DNA from: Burkholderia sp. Leaf177
GTDB taxonomy: Bacteria; Pseudomonadota; Gammaproteobacteria; Burkholderiales; Burkholderiaceae
Assembly: GCF_001424345.1 (NCBI RefSeq)
Contig: NZ_LMPF01000022.1
Coordinates: 178,122 to 242,121, forward strand
DNA: 64,000 bases
Direction of reading: 5' to 3'
Shown here: one piece after another, positions 34,803 to 42,946 of the stretch
How the letters are laid out: the number at the start of each line of letters is the position of its first letter
Position numbering within the stretch: position 1 is the first letter of the stretch
Translations under genes and position numbers: made by a program
The notes under the pieces: model-generated
What the model was told of the DNA's origin: nothing
Seen by the model: the letters and a program-made list of their open reading frames with translations, nothing else
Databases searched by the model: none

Positions 34803-37111
34803 AACTCACGTTGGAAGGGTTTTACGGTGTGCGAGATGGTATGCATCGCGACAGCCTCACGCTTGATCTGGAAAGCTTGCCGGAAGGCCTGATTGCGTTG
34901 ACCGGACCCAATGGGGCCGGGAAAACGACGATCATGGACAACCTGCATCCGTATCCGATCATGCCGTCGCACGCCTCGAAGATGTCGGTCGATGCGTTCT
35001 CGTATTGGGACCATATCTGCGCACCCACTGCGCTCAAGGAACTCGAATGGGAACACGATGGCATCCGCTATCGATCCTCGTTTTCGTTTCGAAAGCCCTG
35101 GAAGACTGGCAAGGCCGAGTACTACCTGGCTTATCGGTCGATGGACGGCACGTGGCACCCGGTGTCCTTACCGGATGGCACCGTCTCGGACGGCAAAGCG
35201 GATACCTACAACCGCTGCGTCGAAGCGATCAATGGCTCACTCGACACGTTCTTCACAAGTGTGTTTTCGGCTCAAAACCGGCGACCGCTTGCGTCCTACG
35301 GATCAGGTGAAATCAAGACATTGCTGGCCGAATTGCTCGGGATCGAGAATCTGAAGGCGTTGTCGGCGAAAGCTGCCGACGTTGGGAAGATTTTAGGTCG
35401 TGCGCTCGACGCGACCAACGCTGAGATCTCGGCTTTGGTGCTTAAACGCGAACGCGTGTCGGATGTTCAGCGTTTGGCGGACCGCGACTTTGAAGCACTT
35501 CGATCTACCCGCGCGGAGCGTGATAAAGCGGTGGCCGTCACAACAAGCCTGACTCAGCAGCGCGCGACGCTTGCCGCCAAGCAAAGTGAGTCGGCCGCAA
35601 TCGAGGCTCGCCTTCGGCAACTCGGCGTGCGGCGAGACGAGTTGAATGGAGCCCTGAAGACTCTGATTGACGACGACACGGCTGCAAGGACGCGCGCGCA
35701 ACAACGTGTGTCGGCGCTGAACCGGTCGGTTGCCACCCATCAAGCGACGTTGACCCAACGAGAAGCAATTCTTGGAGCGGCAGCGCAGCGTGATGAGGCG
35801 CAACTTTTGATTGGCCGGGAGGCCGCGCGAGTCGAGCCTTTGCAAATCGAGATTGCAGCGCTGCAGGCGAAGCAGGTCCAGCACGCAGAGTTGCAGGGCA
35901 AGTTGCAGGGTCTTGAGAAGGAAGGGCCGACCAAAGCGGCTCATTTTGAAAACCTCAGGCAGCAAGCTGCGGTGGTCGACTCCGTTCCCTGTGCTGGCCA
36001 CGAGATGCACACGAGATGTCCGCTGTTGTCGCAGGCACGTGAGGCGAAGGTACAGGCAGAGGTTCAGCGGATCTCGGTGGCCCAACTACGAACGACTTAT
36101 TCGGAAACGAGGAAGTTGGCTGTGGAATTGGCGCCGGCGCTCGAGCAGCTTGCTGCAAAGCGCGCTGAGTTGAAGTCGCTAAACGACGCGATTGAAACGA
36201 CCCGTCAGAAGCTTGAGAAGGCGACCGAACTGGCTGCGAAGAAACCGTTGCTGGAGGCTGCAATTAGTGGCCTCGAGGCGGCGCAAACGGAACTCAAGGC
36301 TTTGGCCGAAGAGGAACGGGCACGCCTGCTTCGTGTCGAGGCTGATAGGTCTCGCTTGATGGCGCAGCTCACGGAGATTACCGAGGAGGTTACGCGCCTG
36401 GGTGCAGTCGATGTGACCGCCGCGATCGCTGATATCGACCGCCAACTATTGGTCAATCGCGAAGGTGTTGTGGCGCTGGATGCCCGAATTGAAGATCTGA
36501 TTCGGTCGCAAACGACGTTGCAAGCTGAATGCGAAAGGCTGAAGACGGAAGTGATCCCGTTTGTCGCGACAGAAGTCCGCGCCAATCGCCTCTCCAATGA
36601 GATTGCACATTGGAAGCTGCTGGCAAAAGGTCTGGGCAACGATGGTGTTGTTGCTCTGACGATCGACGACGCGGGGCCGGCGCTGACGCAAACCGTGAAC
36701 GAGCTGCTGTTGGCGTGTTACGGCAGGCGCTTCACGGTTGAGATTCGTACGCAACGAGCGTTGGCCAGCGGTGAAATGCGCGAGGGGTTTCAAATCCTTG
36801 TGCACGACGCCGACAACGACAGCACCAAACTGGTCGAGGTGATGTCGGGTGGCCAGAAGGTATGGATTAACGAGTGTTTGACGCGAGGCATTGCGTTATA
36901 CCTCGCCCAAAAAACCGGGCAGCCGTACCAAACCCTCTTTAGCGACGAATCGGACGGCCCGCTTGATCCGCAACGAAAGCTGCAGTTCATGCGTATGAAG
37001 CGTGAAGTGTTGCAACAGGGCGGGTACCAGCGGGAGTTTTTTATCTCGCAAACACCCGATCTTGTCGCGGAGGCTGACGCGATTATCGACGTCCAGGCGC
37101 TTGCAGCCTGA
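34790..37111 (+). CDS. SbcC/Rad50-like ATPase (SMC-type) of a mobile element
   Basis: 773 residues. Walker A is GPNGAGKTT at 39-47; the Q-loop region has SAQNRRPLASYGSGEIKTLLAELLGIE. Two long coiled-coil arms run about 200-390 and 430-620. Between them lies CAGHEMHTRC, a possible metal-hook replacing the usual CxxC. The C-terminal lobe has the signature VMSGGQKVWINE and a Walker B-like LFSDESDGPLD. Rad50-type enzymes tether and process DNA ends, usually with a nuclease; none is adjacent. It is shorter than typical SbcC (about 1000 residues), as seen for mobile-element versions. Confidence 0.82.
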   Translation: MRPLKLTLEGFYGVRDGMHRDSLTLDLESLPEGLIALTGPNGAGKTTIMDNLHPYPIMPSHASKMSVDAFSYWDHICAPTALKELEWEHDGIRYRSSFSFRKPWKTGKAEYYLAYRSMDGTWHPVSLPDGTVSDGKADTYNRCVEAINGSLDTFFTSVFSAQNRRPLASYGSGEIKTLLAELLGIENLKALSAKAADVGKILGRALDATNAEISALVLKRERVSDVQRLADRDFEALRSTRAERDKAVAVTTSLTQQRATLAAKQSESAAIEARLRQLGVRRDELNGALKTLIDDDTAARTRAQQRVSALNRSVATHQATLTQREAILGAAAQRDEAQLLIGREAARVEPLQIEIAALQAKQVQHAELQGKLQGLEKEGPTKAAHFENLRQQAAVVDSVPCAGHEMHTRCPLLSQAREAKVQAEVQRISVAQLRTTYSETRKLAVELAPALEQLAAKRAELKSLNDAIETTRQKLEKATELAAKKPLLEAAISGLEAAQTELKALAEEERARLLRVEADRSRLMAQLTEITEEVTRLGAVDVTAAIADIDRQLLVNREGVVALDARIEDLIRSQTTLQAECERLKTEVIPFVATEVRANRLSNEIAHWKLLAKGLGNDGVVALTIDDAGPALTQTVNELLLACYGRRFTVEIRTQRALASGEMREGFQILVHDADNDSTKLVEVMSGGQKVWINECLTRGIALYLAQKTGQPYQTLFSDESDGPLDPQRKLQFMRMKREVLQQGGYQREFFISQTPDLVAEADAIIDVQALAA

Positions 37112-37149
37112 TCAACTTTTTTAACCCTTGTGGGGAGCTTCCCTGCAAG

Positions 37150-37180
37150 GGGTGCTCCTCGTTTTCCTTTAGGAGCACCC
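37150..37180 (+). promoter_or_regulatory. SD-sequestering leader hairpin B
   Basis: GGGTGCTCCT and AGGAGCACCC form a 10-bp stem with an 11-nt T-rich loop; AGGAG is the SD, 7 bp before the ATG at 37183. An upstream GGGGAGC (37133-37139) is complementary to the GCTCCTC of the 5' arm, so two exclusive structures are possible. Confidence 0.65.
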
Positions 37181-37182
37181 GC

Positions 37183-37353
37183 ATGCAATCCCTCGAAGGC
37201 GGCTGCAAGCTGGAGCCGTCGCTTTTAACTGAAAAGGCTTCCGTCACCGAAACACCTTGCGTACGTGAGTACCGTTTGAACGGCTCTCTCCTGCGGGACG
37301 TGATGGTGCAAGGCCAATGGCTCACGGTCGGCGTGTTGCCGTTGCTTAACTAA
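37183..37353 (+). CDS. Small hypothetical protein, 56 residues
   Basis: The ORF starts at an ATG with AGGAG 7 bp upstream, inside leader hairpin B, and is followed by a rho-independent terminator. It contains two Cys (GGCK and TPCV) and the C-terminal block DVMVQGQWLTVGVLPLLN. No family is recognised. The complete expression signals support a real gene despite its size. Confidence 0.55.
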   Translation: MQSLEGGCKLEPSLLTEKASVTETPCVREYRLNGSLLRDVMVQGQWLTVGVLPLLN

Positions 37354-37383
37354 CCGTCGACTCATCGGCGGCATAACCCCCTC

Positions 37384-37410
37384 TGGCGCCCACTGCGGCG
37401 CCATTTTTAT
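37384..37410 (+). terminator. Rho-independent terminator
   Basis: TGGCGCC, 6 nt, GGCGCCA, then TTTTTAT. It ends the 56-residue gene's transcript. Confidence 0.75.
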
Positions 37411-37421
37411 TGGTGAAAATC

Positions 37422-37601
37422 ATGGCAAATCTTTTGATGCTGCTCTTGGCTGTGTCCAGTGGTCCCTCGCATTCGCATCCGCCAAAAGCGCCGCGTCCAC
37501 CCGTTGTTTCGCCGCACTCGGATGCACGCGCGGCGGTACCGCTCCGACACACGCTGGAGCGTGCACATTCATTGGACATGCAGCGACTTCGTCGCTGCTG
37601 A
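37422..37601 (+). CDS. Small secreted or membrane-anchored His/Pro-rich peptide
   Basis: 59 residues. A short hydrophobic N terminus (MANLLMLLLAVSSG) resembles a signal or anchor and is followed by a His/Pro-rich stretch (SHSHPPKAPRPP) that could bind metal. The SD is weak. It is followed by a strong hairpin before the nuclease gene. It may be a real small protein or a leader ORF. Confidence 0.4.
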   Translation: MANLLMLLLAVSSGPSHSHPPKAPRPPVVSPHSDARAAVPLRHTLERAHSLDMQRLRRC

Positions 37602-37606
37602 GACCT

Positions 37607-37645
37607 GCCGAAGCCCCGCGATCCATTTGGACGCGGGGCTTCGGC
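37607..37645. promoter_or_regulatory. 14-bp stem hairpin before the nuclease gene
   Basis: GCCGAAGCCCCGCG and its exact complement surround an 11-nt loop. There is no U-run, so it is a weak terminator at best. It could also protect or control the nuclease mRNA. Confidence 0.5.
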
Positions 37646-37673
37646 AATAAACCTTCCACTTCAAGGAATGTTT

Positions 37674-38225
37674 ATGAAGAGCTTTCGTTCCTTCTGCGTT
37701 GCTATCGCGCTTGCAGCTTGTGCGGTCTTTCCGGCGTCTGCATTTGCGGGCGATGCGGATGTGCAGGTCGCCTTTTCTCCCGATGGCGGTGGCGAGGCAC
37801 TTGTTCTTTCAACGATACAAAGCGCGCGGCAATCCATTCGGTTACTTGCCTATTCGTTTACGGCGGCGCCCGTGGTCCGGGCGCTTATCGCGGCCAAACG
37901 GCGTGGAGTCGATGTGGCCGTTACGGTCGACTATCGAAACAACATTCAAGAGGATCGCAGCGGCAAGGCGCGTGCTGCGCTCGGTGCACTGGTCAATGCC
38001 AGCATTCCAGTGACGGTGGTGAGCGCATACCCCGCTCAGCACAGCAAATTTCTGACCGTCGACAGCGCTGTAATTCAGACAGGTTCGTACAACTACAGTC
38101 AGCAGGCAGCTTTGTACAACTCGGAAAACGTGATGGTGCTTCGCGGTCGGCCAGACATTGTGCGCGCTTATCTTTCGAACTGGAACGATGTAACCGCACG
38201 AGGGCAGCGGTACAGCGTCCAATAA
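37674..38225 (+). CDS. Secreted phospholipase D-superfamily nuclease (Nuc-like)
   Basis: 183 residues from the ATG at 37674 (AAGGA is 6 bp upstream; the ATG at 37668 is too close to it). The signal peptide ends in AFA near residue 25. A single HKD motif is present: His123, Lys125, Asp130 in HSKFLTVD, followed by TGSYNYS. Two chains make the active site in Nuc-type enzymes, which are periplasmic endonucleases often carried by conjugative plasmids. It lies between leader-hairpin genes of the backbone. Confidence 0.85.
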   Translation: MKSFRSFCVAIALAACAVFPASAFAGDADVQVAFSPDGGGEALVLSTIQSARQSIRLLAYSFTAAPVVRALIAAKRRGVDVAVTVDYRNNIQEDRSGKARAALGALVNASIPVTVVSAYPAQHSKFLTVDSAVIQTGSYNYSQQAALYNSENVMVLRGRPDIVRAYLSNWNDVTARGQRYSVQ

Positions 38226-38281
38226 CTGGCCATACACCTTTTTAACCTATTAACCCAGCGGGTTCGCAGCCCGTTTGGGGC

Positions 38282-38304
38282 TGCTCCGCTTTTTTCATGG
38301 AGCA
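38282..38304 (+). promoter_or_regulatory. SD-sequestering leader hairpin C
   Basis: TGCTCC and GGAGCA form a 6-bp stem (plus a G-U pair) with a T-rich loop; GGAG is the SD, 5 bp before the ATG at 38308. An upstream GCAGCC (38266-38271) can pair with the overlapping GGCTGC, giving a competing stem. Confidence 0.55.
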
Positions 38305-38307
38305 ACA

Positions 38308-38523
38308 ATGGCTTACTCGTGCAGTGATTTCACAGATGACGTGCTCAACACGCTCATCGGCCTGGGCTTGGTTGATCGTGATGCGATCGCAGACAACGAT
38401 CCGCAGGCGCAGGCGGAAGTCGCGCTGAAGGCGATCGTTGAGCAGGCTCGTAGGTCTGCACACGCAGATCGCATTCTTGACGGAGCGGGCAAGGATGTTC
38501 CGAGGGGACTGTCACTGCCATGA
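38308..38523 (+). CDS. Small hypothetical protein, 71 residues
   Basis: The ATG at 38308 follows an SD inside leader hairpin C. The protein is helical and acidic (DDVLNTLIGLGLVDRDAIADN, then EVALKAIVEQARR). No family is recognised. Its TGA overlaps the ATG of a 31-residue ORF (ATGA), a sign of coupling. Confidence 0.55.
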   Translation: MAYSCSDFTDDVLNTLIGLGLVDRDAIADNDPQAQAEVALKAIVEQARRSAHADRILDGAGKDVPRGLSLP

Positions 38524-38615
38524 CCACCGAACACTCTATTCCGCAGTGGCTTGGGCCTTACGCACGTGGTGAAAAGGCGGGTTGGTCGCAAAATCACATG
38601 GCGTACGCTGAGTAA
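38520..38615 (+). CDS. 31-residue ORF coupled to the preceding gene
   Basis: It starts in an ATGA overlap with the 71-residue gene and encodes a Trp-containing peptide (MTTEHSIPQWLGPYARGEKA...). Nothing is recognised. The tight overlap is the only argument for translation. Confidence 0.35.
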   Translation: MTTEHSIPQWLGPYARGEKAGWSQNHMAYAE

Positions 38616-38702
38616 CCGTAACCTTTGATGCTGTTACATAACGATCTGAGCCTTAAGCGCGGTTCCGAGCGCAGTAGTTTTCGCATGGTGAGCTGCTATT
38701 TC

Positions 38703-38718
38703 GATAACAGCGGTTATC
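38703..38718. promoter_or_regulatory. GATAAC/GTTATC dyad upstream of the DUF3701 integrase
   Basis: GATAAC, 4 bp, GTTATC is a perfect dyad about 90 bp before the integrase start. It could be a regulatory site or part of the recombination site used by the integrase. Confidence 0.35.
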
Positions 38719-38773
38719 AGAACAGCGCCGTTGGCGATGCGGGATAGGCAAGGTAGCCGCCATGGCATAGTCT

Positions 38774-40502
38774 GTGGAACCGCTGTACGCGTCGGAGGCG
38801 AACGTGAAGCAGTCCCATCGCATCGATCAACACGGGCAAACGTATGACGCGTTTCCCGACTACGCTTCCCTCGCGGCACTGCGCGCGTGGTGTGAGGGCC
38901 TTCCGGCGCGCACGGCCGTCGAACGCTATTTGTCGCACAGGCGAGTTCAGGCGCAATCCTCTCGCGGCATGCTTGGCCGGATCGGACGCCGCTTGATCGA
39001 TATCGCGGAAGCAAACGGGCGAGACGATCTTGCCGCTGTTTTCAGGGATCGGTACACGAAGCACGCACGACGGGGTATGAACGTTCACCGGGCGATCGAG
39101 GCGTTGCGTGAGTTGCAGGACCGCGAGCCGCAGATCAGCGACGATCTCGATCTGTGGTTGGCGCCGCGAGTGAGCCTGGCGTTGAGACGAATGGGTGTCA
39201 GGACGTTTGCCGAGCTGACATTGCGCGTACCTCGCCGTAATCGCTGGTGGAGTGAGATGGTGGGCATCGGCCCGGCGTCAGCACACCGTATCGAAGCGTT
39301 CTTTTTGCGTTACCCGGCATTGACCGAATCGGCGCGCCGGCTGGTGGAGCGATCGGAACGGACGCAACGCGTTATTTGGAGTGCTGTCATGGTCGCCCGC
39401 AGTCGAGATGGTTCTAGAGGGCGATATCGCGCGCCCAGGGCGAGGTGCCTGCTCAGTGTCACGACCGACCGCGAGGCGATCGAAGCATGGCTGTCCTTGC
39501 ATGAAGCCGCCACAACGTCTCGGACGTATCGCAAGGAAGCCGAACGGCTCTTACTCTGGGCCAATGTTGAGCGCAAGCGAGCGCTTTCATCGTTGAACAC
39601 CAGCGACGCCATTGCCTACCGAGCGTTCCTGCGCTCCCCGTGAGCCACGAGATCAATGGATCGGTCCGCGGCAAACGCGTCTGTCTGATGGATGGTGCCC
39701 GTTCTTCGGACGTTTAAGTCCCTCATCTGTTGCCTACGCATTGTCGGTGCTCTCAGCCATGTTCCGGTGGCTGGTCGAGCAACAATACGTGGTTGCCAAT
39801 CCGTTCGCCGGCGTGAGCGCAGGTTCCACGCGAGCAACCGTTTCCAGAAGCGTGCGATCGCTTCATGACGATGAGTGGCAATTCGCTCGGCATGTTGCCA
39901 ATGATCTGTCAACACAACATGGCTGGTCGCTCGAGGCAGCTCAACGGCTGCGCTTCATCCTTGACTTCCAGCTGGCGACCGGCCTTCGTGCGAACGAGTT
40001 GATTCACGCGCGGATCGGCGACTTGATCTTCGGGGACGCTGCGGACATCTGGCTTCGCGTGGTTGGGAAGGGTCGCCGCAGCGCACGAGTCGCTTTGCCC
40101 CCACTTGCCATGCAAGCCCTTCAAACCTATCTTCATCAGCGAGGACTGCAGGATGACCCGCGCCATCGCAGTCGGAGCCTACCGCTTGTGCCCGCACTCG
40201 GCCGCGATCATTCGGTGAGCATTTCCGGGACGCGCCTTTGCGCCGTGCTAAAGCGATTCTTCCGTCTTGTTGCCGAACAGATCCGACCGATGGATTCCGT
40301 TGGGGCTCGTAAAATCGAGCAAGCCAGCCCCCATTGGATTCGACATACTCATGCGACGCGCGCGCTCGCTCGTGGCGTGGAACTGCGCAGCGTTCGCGAT
40401 AACCTTCGGCATGCATCGATCGCGACGACCTCGCGATATGTGCATGGTGACGAGCGGCTGCGCATGCAGCAAGTGAGCATCGCGTTCGCTGCCGAGGGGT
40501 GA
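38774..40502 (+). pseudogene. Tyrosine recombinase (DUF3701 integrase), single-base frameshift
   Basis: The first frame (38774-39643) encodes an N-terminal DNA-binding region with a DUF3701 domain (LDLWLAPRVSLALRRMGVRTFAELTLRVPRR, GIGPASAHRIEAFFLRYP). The second (to 40502) holds the catalytic domain: ATGLRANELI (Arg), HWIRHTHATRAL (HxxR), LRHASIATTSRYVH (His and Tyr). FLRSP in the first frame should join EPRDQWIG in the second; one extra T near 39641 explains the shift. If real, the enzyme is dead; if a read error, it is intact. The start could be a few codons later (ATG-less; the track start lies upstream of VKQSHRIDQHG). It ends 7 bp from the DUF6262 gene. Confidence 0.82.
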
Positions 40503-40509
40503 GTTCGGC

Positions 40510-40890
40510 TCACTGAGATGCTTTTTTCAGGCGAGCGGTCAGCTGTTCGTTTTCTTTGGCTAAGCGAAGGTTGATCGACTGCGATTTCACCAGATCGCTT
40601 TTCAGCTGCTCGATCGCCTGGCGTGCTTCTTTGAGCTTTCGTTGAAGCACATCGGTACTGTCGGGAAGCGATTTTCTCTGGTGTCTGCTAGTCTTAACAT
40701 GAAGTGCGTGCACGCGTTCAGCGATGTCTGGATATCGGTTGTGTATCGTCGAATTGCTTAACCCGGCCTCTCGCGCAACAGCCGCGATGCTAATCCGTTC
40801 ACCGGTGCCGGACTGCATCCTGCCAAATTGCAATCGGCGAAGTGCGAGCTCCAGGCGACGCCGGGTTGGGCTCTTGCGCTCAGTTCGCAC
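40510..40890 (-). CDS. DUF6262 / TnpC-like accessory protein
   Basis: 126 residues from a GTG at 40890 that overlaps the stop of the recombinase gene by 11 bp. It begins VRTERKSPTRRRLELALRRLQFG and has a TetR-like HTH (ISIAAVAREAGLSNSTIHNRYPDIAE) followed by a coiled coil (LKEARQAIEQLKSDLVKSQSINLRLAKENEQL). I recall the same layout in TnpC of Tn554 and relatives, which sets the efficiency or orientation of insertion. Last gene of the operon. Confidence 0.7.
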   Translation of the reverse strand: MRTERKSPTRRRLELALRRLQFGRMQSGTGERISIAAVAREAGLSNSTIHNRYPDIAERVHALHVKTSRHQRKSLPDSTDVLQRKLKEARQAIEQLKSDLVKSQSINLRLAKENEQLTARLKKASQ

Positions 40891-42946
40891 GACGTATTTT
40901 TTTGGGAAGTTTGAAGGGCGGCACTTCGGCACCGAGGTCTGCGAGTACACGTTCGGCTTTACGAAGATGATCGACACTGCGCTCACGTGACGGCCTTCCA
41001 AGGTCAGAGCATTGCAGCACGTCAATCTGCTGTTGCCGGATCCCTTTCCAGATCTCAATGGGAGTCGAATCAATCACGCCTTCACCGCACGAGGTACATC
41101 GCACTGCATCGTAGAGACCTTGACCCCCGCAACCGTTACCGCTCGCCATACACCATGAATGCCCGGTTCCTCGGATGAAGACACTTTCGCCAAGTTTGCG
41201 GCAGAAGTCGCGCATATCGCGAACGGTCTTAACTTCGCCCCGGCTACGGAATGCCATGATGCGTTGACCGCCCATGCCCGAGAGGCCACTGTGCGGATGC
41301 ATCCAGCTTTGAATGATCATACTTTGCAGTTCATCACGCTCCGTCATGATGTCGTTAATAAGCGTGCGATCTGCGCCGCTGTCATACCGGGCGTAATAGA
41401 GGGTCATGTCGAGTGACCAATGCTTGAAGTGTTCGCGCAGATACCGGACGTCGCCGAGCACGTGCCGGGCAACATAGACTGCAAAGGTTCGCCTAAACTC
41501 GTGCGGAGTGAGCGGCCATGGATCCCCAGGTCGAATCCGATCTCGCTTGATCACGCCGTCCATGTCCTGCTGTTCGACGAGCATATTTGCCATCTTGCTG
41601 AACGCCCTCAAGCTATATCGGGCACTCACACTTCCTACAACAGAAATACTTCCATACTCCGGGTTATATACGGCCATCAAAGCGTTGCGATTACGGCGAG
41701 CCCGTTCAAGATTGACTTGGATCTTTGCGCGGGATTGCTCATCGAGGTCAGGTGCCTTCGCTGCGCGCTCCAAGACTTTGATCCGTTTGTCTCCCCGCGC
41801 ACGTTCGGGCTCGCCACACCGAGTTGCTACGGCAACCGCTTTTCCAACAATCTCAGGCACCATCCACTCGGCCGGCCGCGGTTCATGCTCGTGCTTGTAT
41901 GTCGTTCCCCGGAGCCAGAAGAACGTCTCACCGTCGAAACCTTTTCTTTTAACGAAACATCCAACTTCGAGCGACGCCAGTTCCGAGTCTCGCATGCCTG
42001 AGAAAGCAGCGCATACGATGTAGCAGGCGGTCCGCAGATGGAGGAGGTCGGCCGTTACCTCCAGCCGCTGCTTATAACCATGCGCGGCGATCAGTCGTCG
42101 CTCCTCCGGCGAACTTTGATGGTTCGCCTTGCGACGAAGGTATTCAGCTTCAGTGGCATATACACTTGAGAACCCCTTTGGGTGGGTCTTACGGTGAGCC
42201 GCTTTGACCCGGGTCAACTTGCTAGCTGCGTGCGCGGCCAGCTGGTCACGCAAGGTCAAGAGTGAATCCGCCCGATTTTCAATGTAGTCAAGCGCCGTAC
42301 GCACTAGCCTGCTCATCAGCCGCTGAGGAATGACTTCTGTTCTCGCCTGCTTCCAGCTTTGCAGTCTTGGTTGGCGACCGCCCCGGGCAAGACGTGTCGT
42401 ACCGCCATGTTGATATTTCCATGGGTACTCCGGGATGCGATCAACGAGGTGGTCGCCAAGTTCGTAGTAGCTTGTAATCGTGCCAAGAATACTAGCAGCT
42501 GTTGTTGGCTGCAGTGCTCCAACGAGGGTTGACGCAAAGCGAGCACAGTGGTCGGGCGTCAACTCACTGAAGGCAGTCAGGTCCTCATCTGTCATCCACA
42601 CAAGCAGTTTTTTGAGCTGATTCCAGTTACTTATGAGCGTACCTGCCATTACGGGCCTACCACGCTGTCCACTGGCTGCACGCCATCGCGTGTACAAGAA
42701 GCGTTTCGCCGATGCGATCAGCGGCGCGTAAGCGGGATCCGTGAGTCGACCGTCTTTGTTAAGCTTGGAAGAGAACACGATCCGAACGCCCGTCGTATTC
42801 TTTTGTGCGACGTATGGCGCGAGATTCCAGACCTCGTCGCCATAGCGGGAAATGATCGTGTTGCCTTGCCGACTGACGATGACCTGATTCAGTTCGTCAT
42901 CGTTGATTGAAGCCAAGTCTACAAGTTGGTGGGTCGAGTTAGCCAT
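40880..42946 (-). CDS. Large tyrosine recombinase with C-terminal Cys-rich region (TnpB-like)
   Basis: 688 residues from the ATG at 42946, which overlaps the previous stop (ATGGCTAA). Catalytic residues: Arg in FSGMRDSEL, HEFRRTF, and Tyr in HWSLDMTLYYARY. The N-terminal 250 residues contain the SAM-like DNA-binding part. The C terminus has a cluster of Cys (WCMASGNGCGGQG, VRCTSCGEG), likely a zinc site, as in Tn554 TnpB. The three-recombinase operon suggests these enzymes act together in one synapse. Confidence 0.82.
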   Translation of the reverse strand: MANSTHQLVDLASINDDELNQVIVSRQGNTIISRYGDEVWNLAPYVAQKNTTGVRIVFSSKLNKDGRLTDPAYAPLIASAKRFLYTRWRAASGQRGRPVMAGTLISNWNQLKKLLVWMTDEDLTAFSELTPDHCARFASTLVGALQPTTAASILGTITSYYELGDHLVDRIPEYPWKYQHGGTTRLARGGRQPRLQSWKQARTEVIPQRLMSRLVRTALDYIENRADSLLTLRDQLAAHAASKLTRVKAAHRKTHPKGFSSVYATEAEYLRRKANHQSSPEERRLIAAHGYKQRLEVTADLLHLRTACYIVCAAFSGMRDSELASLEVGCFVKRKGFDGETFFWLRGTTYKHEHEPRPAEWMVPEIVGKAVAVATRCGEPERARGDKRIKVLERAAKAPDLDEQSRAKIQVNLERARRNRNALMAVYNPEYGSISVVGSVSARYSLRAFSKMANMLVEQQDMDGVIKRDRIRPGDPWPLTPHEFRRTFAVYVARHVLGDVRYLREHFKHWSLDMTLYYARYDSGADRTLINDIMTERDELQSMIIQSWMHPHSGLSGMGGQRIMAFRSRGEVKTVRDMRDFCRKLGESVFIRGTGHSWCMASGNGCGGQGLYDAVRCTSCGEGVIDSTPIEIWKGIRQQQIDVLQCSDLGRPSRERSVDHLRKAERVLADLGAEVPPFKLPKKIRRAN

